Assembly (NCBI GenBank): GCA_005801425.1
Contig: SYDY01000037.1
Span: 1-21,788, forward strand
Direction: 5' to 3'
From: Bdellovibrionales bacterium
GTDB taxonomy: Bacteria > Myxococcota > XYA12-FULL-58-9 > SYDY01
DNA length: 21,788 bases
Shown here: piece by piece, positions 1 through 9,092 of the stretch
Layout: the number at the start of each line of letters is the position of its first letter
Numbering within the stretch: the first letter of the stretch is position 1
Made by a program: the position numbers and the translations under genes
The notes under the pieces: model-generated
Database searches by the model: none
Seen by the model: only the letters and a program-made list of their open reading frames with translations
Told to the model about the DNA's origin: nothing

Positions 1-472
1 ACAGGGCTACAACCTTTTGCTATTCACCACCGGCACCCTCTACTTCTGGACTGCCATCAGCAAAATGAATGCGACATGGCTTTCCGGCGCGCCTTTGCAA
101 ATCCTTGCACCTTCATGGATGGGGCATTTTTCAATCATCGCCCCCATCGTGGTTGGCATAGAACTTCTCGTCGCGGTGATTTACTGGCTTATCCCTCTTT
201 ATAAAATGCCGTGGGGATTTGTGCCTGTTGTATTTTTGCACATCGGCATCGAAATGATGGGACTTCGCATTGGATGGTTCAGCATTTACATGATCGTTAT
301 TGCGCTGATGGTGTGGTTTCCCCAATGGCCCCACATGCCTTCGCTGAAGCTACGTTGGGCATTTCCAATTTCTCTTATTTTTTTAATCGCTGTATTTCTG
401 ATGTCGTCTGTGCAGCACGACTATGATCGTTATATCGCAGGCGAGCAGCGCAGGCGCGATGATTTAAAGTAA
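1..472 (+). CDS. HTTM / vitamin-K-carboxylase-like membrane protein, C-terminal part
   Basis: The frame beginning at base 2 is open to the left edge, so the true start lies outside the window; a TTG at 17 is only an internal codon. The visible ~156 residues contain four or five hydrophobic segments. The motif YFWTAISKMNATWLSG and the later stretch FLHIGIEMMGLRIGWFS match my memory of the HTTM (horizontally transferred transmembrane) domain, which is related to vitamin-K-dependent gamma-carboxylase and lies in the inner membrane. Bacterial members mostly have no proven reaction. The protein ends in a short charged cytosol-like tail (GEQRRRDDLK). Its TAA stop abuts the stop of the convergent minus-strand gene with no base between them, and I see no terminator hairpin there. 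Family call is fairly firm, function unknown. Confidence 0.7.
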   Translation, partial: QGYNLLLFTTGTLYFWTAISKMNATWLSGAPLQILAPSWMGHFSIIAPIVVGIELLVAVIYWLIPLYKMPWGFVPVVFLHIGIEMMGLRIGWFSIYMIVIALMVWFPQWPHMPSLKLRWAFPISLIFLIAVFLMSSVQHDYDRYIAGEQRRRDDLK

Positions 473-3400
473 TCAGGGGGTAATGCGATTAAGCGCCACA
501 AGTTGTATCGAAACGGGTTCTGCAAGATCTAAATCAAACAACGTAAACGAATCATGCCAGACCGCATCCCAGGAAAATATCTTCTTGCGGTAACAATATT
601 CAAAAGGCCAAATCCCCGCACATATACGTGCTTTGATATTGCCCGATAGCATGTCAAGATCCCCTGTTCCCGTAACATTGAATGAAAGCAAAAGATCTGT
701 CAGCTTTGCATCTTCGTTGTTTATTAAATCAAGATTTGCACTGACAGGCAGTGAAAAATCCACAATCACAATATCCGTACGGATGGCCACACTCGCAAGA
801 TGCGCCACGCTGACAGCCCCCTCAAGAAATGCCGTCGCTTGGGCAAAAGGTGCAAGTGTGCCATCAAAATGTTTTTCAGGGAGATAATTGGGAAAGTCCT
901 TAAGGGTAATATCAAATTGTGCTGAAAACTCAGCACCCACACTTCCCCCAACACCCCCGGTGATGATCAACGAGAGCCCCGCAAAAATAGGTATTTCCTG
1001 TGAAAACTGAAACGATACGAGTTCTTCCTCAAACGTATCCACCGAAAAGTTAAATTCAGGGATCGTTCCTGGGGGAAGATCCACCTCAGGATCATAATCG
1101 TCGGGCTGGTAATCCTCAGGATCTAAATGAACCCCATCATCATCATCAAGAAGACTCACCATATCCGTCGAAAAATTAATCAAATCAAAATGCACCACAC
1201 GCAAATAGGGAACATCAACACCTTTGTCGTAATCCGCAAGTAATCCCGCTTCGATCAATGGGATCTCATGGCCAAAAGCCAGCGCACTCACATCGAAACC
1301 GCCATCAAACCCGATGCTAGAATGTCCCACACTTGGCTGCCCCTCAGGCGAAACATAGTCCCCCACATCCACATCGATGTGATAACTTAAATTCACGCCA
1401 AAATCGTTGGAACCCACTTGGCTGCTATCAGAAGCTTCCCATGCTGTTCCGTTTTTGACCTCATCGGGAAGCTCCTCAATCAAACGTTTAATTTCAGTAA
1501 ACGATGCTTCCAATGTTTGGTAATTTTGTAATATCGCGTGATTGCGCACGTAGGCGGCGTCTACACTTCGAAACCAACTTGTATAATTTCCAAAATCATC
1601 GCCCGTATAGGTCTTACAAAGTTCGTATGCCTCTTCTTTTTCTTTGACAAAAAGACCCTTCACTTCTTCAATAAAGAATCGTGGTGACCAATCGGCCACG
1701 GAAGGTTTCTCTAAATTTAAATAGCCTTTGAGCTCCGCCGCACCCAAAAGTTTATCAACCGCTGTTGCGGCGTTGCGCGTTTCATCCACAACAACCGCCC
1801 AGCACCCACCACCACCGCCAATACCATGACTCGCTGCAAAAGCCTGAAGTTCACGGTCGCGTTCTGCAAAATCCCAATTGTAACCAGGGTCACGCCACTC
1901 AAAAAATTTATCAGCATAATCATTGGGATATGGATAAGGCAAAAGCCACTTTTCGTGATAGCATGCACAGCTCAGACAGCAGTGATCATGCAAGCAATAC
2001 GGATAGCGTTCCCCTTGCGCAATAGGCCCCGATCCGTCGGCCAATATTCGATGCAGACGATTGCGCGCCGCAAGAAATTGTGGAAGCTCATAGGTTGTAA
2101 AATGATCAAAAGCGCTGAGTGGAACTTGATAGTCACTAAAATATTGTCCCATGTCGCGGTGAAAACGCCAACCATGGGTGTATCGGAAATCATCAAATCG
2201 ATGACCATTCAAACGAAAACTACGGTCCTGCACCATACGCATCAGATTGCGGTAGGGAAATTCGAATTCACCCTCGTAAAAGAAAGGTGGGATCAGCACC
2301 GAAAAGAAAATATTTTTAAAGTAATGATGACCATTGCTCTGCCCCGGAAGATAATGATCAATACGACCACCCCCATAGCGGGAAAAACGATTGCCTAAAA
2401 AATCGCGAGGGCCATTGAATCGATTGCTCAGGATACGTGTCCCTATGGATGCGTGTTGATCTTCGGGTCCATAAATCAAGTTCCAAATAGCCCAATCATC
2501 ACCCCCCAAAAGCGCAGCCTCTTCCATAAATTTACTGTGATCGTAAAAACGTTGGAACACATACTCTGAACAATCGTTGATTTGCTGTGTTCCGCGACTC
2601 CCTCTCCAACGATCATCACGGTTTCGGATCCTCCTACGAACATTCGCCGCATCATTTTGCGAAACACCCGATTGAACACGGCTTTGTCCAGCCTGTGATC
2701 CTGTCCCACCCGTGGCATGCAATTCGGACCGATCAAAATCTGCATCGGCGTCCCATACAAAAGGATGGTATGTTGGAAATCCTTCGCGCCGTTCCATCAA
2801 CGGACGACCATCAAGTTTGTACAACGCTGAAAATTCTTCAAAATTCCGCGCATAAACTCCGTTGGGTGAACCTTGATCGAAAGGCAAAGGTTCTTCATGG
2901 CAATTCATGGCATATTCTTCTTGCTGCACATGGTTGCCCGCATATTGGGCATGGCCACCGCCTGCGCCTAAATCCACTTCCACTTGAAAACCCGAATCGT
3001 CAACAAGACAATCAGCTCCCTGATCAAAATCCCAACTCCCATCCATATTCATACCGCCTACCGCGCAATCCCCTCCCTCGCTTTCACCTTCTTCCACGGG
3101 CCCCGGTTCACACACGCGCTGTGTGAGAGGTGCTTCACGGTAGGGACTGCGCTTAGGTAAATCCCGTATGGCATTGCGGATCAAATTTTTACATTTGTTG
3201 GGCTGCTCACCACGTGGCTCATAATTAGGCGCAGGAGAGCCAGGGCTAAAACGTTGCCCGCATGCCGACGCCATGAAATCCAAGTCCAAACAATGCAGAA
3301 CCGTTATTTCGTTATCCGGTGGGCATACCTCATGGGGTGGCGAAGCCGGTGACCAGTGCCCCACAAAATCAATATCCAAATCAATGTCAATTTGTTCTTC

Positions 3401-4753
3401 GTCGTTGTTGCCGGCACTCCCAAAATCGAAACCATCATTGTTATTGTCCATACCGAGATCATTATGGCCACCCACGTCAACCACGGGTGCACCTGCAAAT
3501 AACGGAACAGGCAACGGTGCAGCATCGGCATCGGGTTCATCATGATTCACTGCAACAGGCGGCTTAGGCGTTGCATTCAATGCATGGCACAACGAATCTT
3601 TGCCACAAGCTTGTTTGGCAGGACAATCGTTGTCCTCCGTGCATTGACGCTGTGCTGCAAGCGGCGACGCCACACAATGCTGATCCACACAAAACTGCCC
3701 AAAGCGGCAACCGAAATTGTTGTTGCATTCCGCCAGAGCGTGCCCTGGGGGTGGTGGATTGTTTGAAGGCGTGCACGTATAACTTGTTTTCGCAGCAGGC
3801 GAAGATGCTTCTGATCTTAAACAGGCAAGGCATTCTGCATCGACCGCTGCAAAAGCGCCCGGTGGATTTTCTATCGACGTAAATAGCAAATCTGTATAAT
3901 TTTTAGGTTCAGTGCCTCGTGCAGGATAACCGGCAGGCATCGAATACACACGCGCATGACCACGTGGGGTCATGGCAATCGACCCTGCACCTGGCGTTGC
4001 AAATACCGTCGGTTGGTTTGTGCCTGGCGCCACACAACGATAACCAATGGAAGTCCCGTTCAGCGTATTTGCAAGCGGGCAACATGATGATGGAATGAAT
4101 AAACTCCAATATTTATTGGCATTTTCCGTGAGGCTTTCATTGATGCCCAATGGTGTTTTATCCACCACCAAACGCATATTGCTGTAATTGTATTCATCCA
4201 GCTGAACGACCCATGGCGATTGCCCGTACAAATGGCCACTCACAACAAAATAATTTGTTGCCTCAATGTCGGTTGTGGAGCCTGGTTTATATTGGGCGTT
4301 GGCGACCACAATCGCCGTTTCCGTTTCAAAGTCATTCCTCGTGGGAACACAACCAATGGGTGAAACACCCGTCTCGCAATACACTGTGCAATCAAGTTGC
4401 GTGAGAGATGTTTTTTTTGTGATAGGAATGCGTACCCCATGGACATGGGGATCATTCAATGCAGAGGCCACCGTGCGTGCCGCAATCGCAGACGTCGTTA
4501 TGCTAAAATCACCATCCGGCGCATCGTTGTTCCAAAACTGGCCACATTTCACGGCATTGTTAAATGCTTCCAGGGGGATCACCGTCATGTGAAATCCCGG
4601 CCCCTTGTCCACTGTATCCGAAAATCCAGAAAATATGGATGAGCCGGATGCCGCGTTGATCCCGTAATCATCAGCTGCATACGCCGTCAACGGAAGAAGA
4701 AGTCCTAACACCAACGCACACAGTGCTTTCATTGCATGGACCCCCACTGTCAT
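473..4753 (-). CDS. Large secreted protein of unknown family, third gene of operon
   Basis: The protein has 1426 residues. The N-terminus has a signal peptide: a hydrophobic run at residues 9-22, then AYA|ADD, with likely cleavage after residue 26. Two starts are possible: ATG at 4753, which overlaps the previous stop as ATGA, and ATG at 4732 (residue 8), which has a G-rich stretch (GGGGG) about nine bases upstream and gives a more standard signal peptide. The body holds cysteine pairs at residues 343-389 resembling small disulfide modules (CRFGQFCVDQHC, CTEDNDCPAKQAC). An Asp/Asn-rich acidic stretch follows at 425-465, then an aromatic/Arg-rich middle (730-900), a Cys/His cluster at 920-933 (CLHDHCCLSCACYH), an acidic stretch at 1203-1225, and a beta-strand-like C-terminus (1250-1426). 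No TM segment follows the signal. I do not recognise a family. The operon position suggests it works with the HEAT-repeat protein and the lipoprotein upstream, probably in the periplasm or outside the cell. Confidence 0.75.
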   Translation of the reverse strand: MTVGVHAMKALCALVLGLLLPLTAYAADDYGINAASGSSIFSGFSDTVDKGPGFHMTVIPLEAFNNAVKCGQFWNNDAPDGDFSITTSAIAARTVASALNDPHVHGVRIPITKKTSLTQLDCTVYCETGVSPIGCVPTRNDFETETAIVVANAQYKPGSTTDIEATNYFVVSGHLYGQSPWVVQLDEYNYSNMRLVVDKTPLGINESLTENANKYWSLFIPSSCCPLANTLNGTSIGYRCVAPGTNQPTVFATPGAGSIAMTPRGHARVYSMPAGYPARGTEPKNYTDLLFTSIENPPGAFAAVDAECLACLRSEASSPAAKTSYTCTPSNNPPPPGHALAECNNNFGCRFGQFCVDQHCVASPLAAQRQCTEDNDCPAKQACGKDSLCHALNATPKPPVAVNHDEPDADAAPLPVPLFAGAPVVDVGGHNDLGMDNNNDGFDFGSAGNNDEEQIDIDLDIDFVGHWSPASPPHEVCPPDNEITVLHCLDLDFMASACGQRFSPGSPAPNYEPRGEQPNKCKNLIRNAIRDLPKRSPYREAPLTQRVCEPGPVEEGESEGGDCAVGGMNMDGSWDFDQGADCLVDDSGFQVEVDLGAGGGHAQYAGNHVQQEEYAMNCHEEPLPFDQGSPNGVYARNFEEFSALYKLDGRPLMERREGFPTYHPFVWDADADFDRSELHATGGTGSQAGQSRVQSGVSQNDAANVRRRIRNRDDRWRGSRGTQQINDCSEYVFQRFYDHSKFMEEAALLGGDDWAIWNLIYGPEDQHASIGTRILSNRFNGPRDFLGNRFSRYGGGRIDHYLPGQSNGHHYFKNIFFSVLIPPFFYEGEFEFPYRNLMRMVQDRSFRLNGHRFDDFRYTHGWRFHRDMGQYFSDYQVPLSAFDHFTTYELPQFLAARNRLHRILADGSGPIAQGERYPYCLHDHCCLSCACYHEKWLLPYPYPNDYADKFFEWRDPGYNWDFAERDRELQAFAASHGIGGGGGCWAVVVDETRNAATAVDKLLGAAELKGYLNLEKPSVADWSPRFFIEEVKGLFVKEKEEAYELCKTYTGDDFGNYTSWFRSVDAAYVRNHAILQNYQTLEASFTEIKRLIEELPDEVKNGTAWEASDSSQVGSNDFGVNLSYHIDVDVGDYVSPEGQPSVGHSSIGFDGGFDVSALAFGHEIPLIEAGLLADYDKGVDVPYLRVVHFDLINFSTDMVSLLDDDDGVHLDPEDYQPDDYDPEVDLPPGTIPEFNFSVDTFEEELVSFQFSQEIPIFAGLSLIITGGVGGSVGAEFSAQFDITLKDFPNYLPEKHFDGTLAPFAQATAFLEGAVSVAHLASVAIRTDIVIVDFSLPVSANLDLINNEDAKLTDLLLSFNVTGTGDLDMLSGNIKARICAGIWPFEYCYRKKIFSWDAVWHDSFTLFDLDLAEPVSIQLVALNRITP

Positions 4754-6627
4754 GGCTGAATATTCTGCGTCACCTGTTCATGCAGCTTACGCATACGCGA
4801 TACATAATTTCCGGGAGGCATGGGACGCGTTTTCCAATCGCTGAGGATCTGAGCCACGATTGTTGGCTGCTTCAATTGCCAATCGCTCAATAAATTGAGC
4901 ACCGCTCCATAGGCCCCAGTAGCAAACGAATCGTTCATGATCGCACGATGGATCAATTCAAAATGTGCGGTTGTGAGTTCGTAATTGGAGAGCGTCACCA
5001 AGGCTTGGCGCTGTACCGAAGGCGCAGGGTCCACCATTAAGTTGAGTAAAATATTTTCACTGTCGGTGTGTTGCAAATCGCGCAATGCCGACGCCACTGA
5101 GCGACGTACCGAAACATCAGCATCAATGCTTTTGGCGATGATCACATCACGGCATTCAGGAAGCGCCGCATTGCCAAGAGCGCGCACCATCACTGAGGCT
5201 TGGGGGCCCTGCGCCGTATTCAATTGCGACATTAAAGATTGCACATGCGCAGCCGCTTCTGCTCCATGCCCATTTTGCGCCAAACGCCGACTTAATGCCC
5301 CAACGCTCAATGCCGATGCAGAACGCACATTGCCGTTTGGATCGGCCATGTTTTTTGCAATCACATCCACCATGTGAGGCGATGGATTGGGGATAAGCGT
5401 TGCGTGCTGGGTGATGCTCGCCGCCATCATCACATTGTTTTCGCGTGTATGCGCAATCACATGCTCAAGCGCCGTTTGTGATTGGGACGTCCCCGCATTG
5501 GCAAGAAGATCCACCGCCATACCCACATGAGCTGGCATTTTTTCATGCTCAACAATAAATTTTTCAACATCGCTTGCAAGTTCCGGCTGCTGACGCAACA
5601 GCCCCACAGCACGCCGAAACCACACGTTGCCCTCTTGCTTGCGATGGCTCCCCGTGTACAGCATCACTCCCGAAAACATTTCTGCGGGCGTAAGGCCTCC
5701 AACCTGACGCGCCAAACGCTCATCGGGCGATTCTTCGTTGGTAATACTTTGCGCAAGATTTTTGGTGCTTAAGGCATGGGCGAGAAGTGCCACTACAGCA
5801 TTTTTTGGCGTTTGTGATAAACCAGCAACCTGCCAAACCACATGTCCCTCAACCGCCAATAACTTTTCACCTTTGGCATTCTTTGCATCGAGCTTACGTG
5901 TGGCATCAAAACGAGCCAAACGCCCTTTTTCAAAAGTCATGTCCGACTGGCCGTTATTCACAATGGTATGGATCTGATCACCCAGAGAAACCCGCAATTC
6001 CGCCGATGGCGCATAGGTTTTATGAAGTGTCCCTTGTTCCACACTTGGTTTGTCTTCCCATGCATACAATGCCGTAAGCTTACCCATAGGGACATGTTCG
6101 TATTGGTTCCAACGCGTGCGCACATCCACATGAAATTGGCTTTCAGACAACAGAGAGTGCATCAGTGCTGAAAATAACGGCGATGATTCTTGCGTGTAAC
6201 CCACATCGATCACGTCGCCACTGTTGTTCATGCGCACTTTGGCAACGCGATCCTGCAATACACGCGGAACATCCTTGAGCGATGCCGCCGTCATCCCAAG
6301 CATGGTGATCGACAATGCCCGTACATCGCCTATATGCAGTGCCAATGTGCTCTCTTGCGCATCATGCTGGATCACATCAACCACGAGTTCACCAGAAAAT
6401 TTTATTTCGTTTTCACCGGCATTGTTTTTTGTCGTACTGCTCGGTTTAAGGAACGACACAAACGTTTTAGACGTGAATTCAACCGAATAGGTGATACGAT
6501 CGCCTACAACAAATCGAAGCGCCATGGGTTTTTCAACAGAATCACCCTCTTTGTTCCATCGTTGCCATGCGACAAACATCACAACAACGGCCAAAGCGGA
6601 CACAATACACCATGTTGTTTTTTTCAT
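4750..6627 (-). CDS. Membrane-anchored HEAT-repeat protein, vitellogenin-N-like
   Basis: The protein has 625 residues. MKK is followed by a hydrophobic segment (residues 7-20), giving a signal anchor or uncleaved signal with the rest exported. Residues ~36-270 look beta-rich (VGDRITYSVEF, FSGELVVDVI), and residues ~300-600 are helical with HEAT-type repeats. The phrase VRALGNAALPE at 481-491, then paired helices at 495-518 and 524-550, resembles the ALGNAG-P signature in the helical domain of vitellogenin, apolipoprotein B and MTP (large lipid transfer proteins). The order, beta barrel then helices, is also the same. The HEAT repeats are seen; the vitellogenin link is inference. The ATG overlaps the upstream TGA as ATGA, and its own TGA overlaps the next ATG, so translation is probably coupled. 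It may be a lipid- or protein-binding scaffold for the large protein encoded next to it. Confidence 0.7.
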   Translation of the reverse strand: MKKTTWCIVSALAVVVMFVAWQRWNKEGDSVEKPMALRFVVGDRITYSVEFTSKTFVSFLKPSSTTKNNAGENEIKFSGELVVDVIQHDAQESTLALHIGDVRALSITMLGMTAASLKDVPRVLQDRVAKVRMNNSGDVIDVGYTQESSPLFSALMHSLLSESQFHVDVRTRWNQYEHVPMGKLTALYAWEDKPSVEQGTLHKTYAPSAELRVSLGDQIHTIVNNGQSDMTFEKGRLARFDATRKLDAKNAKGEKLLAVEGHVVWQVAGLSQTPKNAVVALLAHALSTKNLAQSITNEESPDERLARQVGGLTPAEMFSGVMLYTGSHRKQEGNVWFRRAVGLLRQQPELASDVEKFIVEHEKMPAHVGMAVDLLANAGTSQSQTALEHVIAHTRENNVMMAASITQHATLIPNPSPHMVDVIAKNMADPNGNVRSASALSVGALSRRLAQNGHGAEAAAHVQSLMSQLNTAQGPQASVMVRALGNAALPECRDVIIAKSIDADVSVRRSVASALRDLQHTDSENILLNLMVDPAPSVQRQALVTLSNYELTTAHFELIHRAIMNDSFATGAYGAVLNLLSDWQLKQPTIVAQILSDWKTRPMPPGNYVSRMRKLHEQVTQNIQP

Positions 6628-8987
6628 GGGATCCCATCAATGGTCAATTTAACATTCCCGCCCAATTCATCGTAGGCATCCACCACCACAAGATAAGTTC
6701 CCGCCGCCAAAGCATTGAGTTCCAAGCGTGAGGTGAAATTACGTCGCGGGGTCACATCATCGTTGCAAGCCACAGCGGCCGGGAGAAGCTCACCGTTGCA
6801 AGCATTGGCATCCAAACGAAGTACATACAAAATCGTGTCAAACGTTGTACCGTCATTGTCCGTGGAAATAGTCACATTGCGCGCTGTCCCAAGCGTAAAC
6901 GTGGCGACGACCTCTGGAGCACCCCCAATGAGACGAGCACCTGTGCAACTGGCCGGTGGATCCCATAGGCTTGGACCTTGCGTACCCAACGGTTCTGACA
7001 AGTCGGTGATTGCACTCCCACATGCTGCTTTACGTAAATCATCCACAGGTACGCACACGTGAGCGCTTGAACATCGAGTGCCTGCCTCACATTGATCAAA
7101 CCCATGGTCACTGCATGCATCACCTGTCTCAACAATTTCAAGCGGTGCCAGCGTCACTGTTCTTGCGACATTTAGCCCCGAAGTATCCGTCAGCGTGATC
7201 ACAATTTTCGTTGCAGCAAAAGAAAGCGCACTGACGTTAAACGGAATAAAAAAATTGCCATCACCCTCTTCACGCCCTGCAACCGAATAAACGAGATAGC
7301 CAGGATCGCCCACTTTATTGCCGTTGGGTGAATCAAGAATCCCTGACGCACCATCAAAAAACTCAAATTTCACTGTTGCAATATCTTTTTCGGTATCGTG
7401 TCCTTCGAGCAACACAAAATCACCTTCAGGCTGGCGAAGATAAGCGGCCTTGGTGATTGTGGGTGCGCTACCCGACGCACAATGGTCCGAAATGCAGGTA
7501 AGATTAGAGCCGCATACATTAAACCGCCTGCCCACATCGCAACTGGCACCTGAATTCAACGGTTCAGGAAAATTCATCAAATTTCTCGTGAGCAAATTAC
7601 TCATAACCCCCGTTGCGTCTTTTAACCTCACACTGACGCCCGTAACATCGACCAATGACGATGCATTCACTTGGAATAAAAGTTCCGTGGTATTCGCCGC
7701 ATGTTGCACAGGAACATTCACAAACGCTCCACCGTTCACCGTCGCGCCAATAAAATCGATCCGTGCTGAAACAACATCGCGATCAGTATCAGCTCCACGA
7801 ACCACAATACGTTTTCCACGCGTACTGTCCGCATCAAAAAATCCGACCTCACTTAATATGGGCGCATGGCCATCAACGCACACTGGGCTTTGCCCCGTAC
7901 AGCGCAAACCGGTGTCACAAACGTTGATCAATTCGAATGGGTCGCATGAATTATTTCTTGAAATATGGAGCGAATAAACTGCACTTTGATTTGAAAGCGT
8001 CTCTGAACTCAAGCCCCCTGAATCCTTCACGGCCACATTGAATTTCGTCACATTGGGAAAACTCTTAAAATAGTTATACCCTACAAATGTTTTGGTGAAC
8101 GGACCTGCCTGAACCATGGTTTCACGCAATGAAAATGTTCCATTGTTTTTTTCAGTGCCGTTGGCCTCCATACCCTGCATCACGATTGATGTGACATCGC
8201 CTTCAGCATCCGCACCCGATACAGAAATATATAAATCATTGCCTTCTCGCCCTGTGCGAAAAACTGTTGCAGTGGTTAAACTGGGCGCTGAGTTACTGGT
8301 ACACTTGGGTTGTTCATTGGGATTCTGGGCACAACGAAGGTTCGTATCACACCTGTTTCTATCACCCTCCAGATCGCATGAAGCGCCGTTTACAAGCAGC
8401 GGTAAAAACGTCGCATTCAACGTAAAAGCACCTGTACCTGTCACGCTTGGAGGTGAATCAACAACCAGTGTGATGGTTTGATCTGCTGCCACCGTAATTT
8501 CGGACGTGTCCCCTGCATCAACACATGCATACGATTGCGCCGCGTTGCTGCATGCAGATTGCACCGAAAGCATCAGGGGATCTGCCGCAACCAAATGCAA
8601 AAACAAAATGCCCTTGGACGGTGCCGTGTACGAATACACCACCTCGCGACCCGTGCCGCCGCATCCTTCAAGATCGTTCGAGCGTTCTTTTAAATCGGCG
8701 TTGATCTGCGCAGCATCTTCGCCTGCAGACTCTGCAACCAAATAGTAATCAAGCGCTGTATCGCAACTGTTTTCCTGGATACACGTGGACGAACAACCAT
8801 CGCCGCTGATTTTATTGTTGTCGTCACATGCTTCACTGGTATCTACGATACCATCACCGCACACAGCCTCATTTTCTGCACGCGGTGTTCCAGAATCATC
8901 ACCTCCCCCACCGCATGCACCGAACGGGAATACGAGCAGCAAAGCAATCCAACAGTGAAATCGAGGGGAGCCATGATTTTTTGCCAC
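6624..8987 (-). CDS. Modular cysteine-rich lipoprotein with Myxococcus-type repeat, first gene of operon
   Basis: The protein has 787 residues and starts at GTG; an in-frame TAA lies seven codons upstream and no ATG precedes the signal peptide. The signal ends in a lipobox-like FGAC (lipidated Cys25) followed by GGGG. Residues 43-69 match the Myxococcus cysteine-rich repeat / DUF4215 pattern (CGDGIVDTSEACDDNN, then SGDGCSSTC). Residues ~75-195 and ~652-787 look like pre-peptidase C-terminal beta domains (the second ends GTYLVVVDAYDELGG). Between them alternate four small disulfide modules (Cys 204-229, 348-370, 483-503, 624-645) and three ~100-residue beta-sandwich repeats that start AP-x-[IL]-[ST] and carry G-x-D-x-[ED]-x-D (around 258, 398, 529). 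The protein probably sits on the outer membrane or cell surface. It heads an operon with two exported proteins; whether it binds protein or sugar cannot be told. Confidence 0.8.
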   Translation of the reverse strand: MAKNHGSPRFHCWIALLLVFPFGACGGGGDDSGTPRAENEAVCGDGIVDTSEACDDNNKISGDGCSSTCIQENSCDTALDYYLVAESAGEDAAQINADLKERSNDLEGCGGTGREVVYSYTAPSKGILFLHLVAADPLMLSVQSACSNAAQSYACVDAGDTSEITVAADQTITLVVDSPPSVTGTGAFTLNATFLPLLVNGASCDLEGDRNRCDTNLRCAQNPNEQPKCTSNSAPSLTTATVFRTGREGNDLYISVSGADAEGDVTSIVMQGMEANGTEKNNGTFSLRETMVQAGPFTKTFVGYNYFKSFPNVTKFNVAVKDSGGLSSETLSNQSAVYSLHISRNNSCDPFELINVCDTGLRCTGQSPVCVDGHAPILSEVGFFDADSTRGKRIVVRGADTDRDVVSARIDFIGATVNGGAFVNVPVQHAANTTELLFQVNASSLVDVTGVSVRLKDATGVMSNLLTRNLMNFPEPLNSGASCDVGRRFNVCGSNLTCISDHCASGSAPTITKAAYLRQPEGDFVLLEGHDTEKDIATVKFEFFDGASGILDSPNGNKVGDPGYLVYSVAGREEGDGNFFIPFNVSALSFAATKIVITLTDTSGLNVARTVTLAPLEIVETGDACSDHGFDQCEAGTRCSSAHVCVPVDDLRKAACGSAITDLSEPLGTQGPSLWDPPASCTGARLIGGAPEVVATFTLGTARNVTISTDNDGTTFDTILYVLRLDANACNGELLPAAVACNDDVTPRRNFTSRLELNALAAGTYLVVVDAYDELGGNVKLTIDGIP

Positions 8988-8992
8988 AGCCC

Positions 8993-8998
8993 AATCTA
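8993..8998 (-). promoter_or_regulatory. Weak -10 box for the minus-strand operon
   Basis: On the minus strand TAGATT (4 of 6 to TATAAT) ends six bases before the GTG start at 8987, and no Shine-Dalgarno sequence lies between them. This would give a leaderless or almost leaderless mRNA, like other genes in the window. No good -35 box is seen. Alone this is weak; the shared spacing is its main support. Confidence 0.25.
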
Positions 8999-9070
8999 GC
9001 GTAAATTATGACGCCACAAAAAAAACGTACCAAAATGGGTGATTTTGTCCCACATTTAATGACTTCCGCC

Positions 9071-9076
9071 GATAAT
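9071..9076 (+). promoter_or_regulatory. Possible -10 box for first kinase
   Basis: GATAAT (5 of 6 to TATAAT) overlaps the first possible ATG (9075) and lies 16 bases before the second ATG (9093). A poor -35 candidate, TTGTCC, lies at 9045-9050 with a long 20-base spacer. If real, it rules out the 9075 start. The stretch GGGGCG at 9081-9086 could serve as a weak ribosome binding site for 9093. Confidence 0.3.
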
Positions 9077-9092
9077 GTTTGGGGCGAAAAAC

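Noticed and set aside
1954-1996. The CLHDHCC cluster of the 1426-residue protein as a second PLA2-like site
   Set aside because: The order of Cys and HD is wrong for CxxHDxCY, and the surrounding Cys spacing does not fit.
2587-3126. A 179-codon plus-strand open frame opposite the 1426-residue gene
   Set aside because: It is antisense to a long coding frame with a signal peptide and ordered Cys modules; its own protein is rich in His/Pro/Arg with no recognisable motif.
9075-9092. ATG 9075 as the start of the first kinase
   Set aside because: It sits inside GATAAT, a likely -10 box; ATG 9093 has a G-rich site upstream. Not certain.
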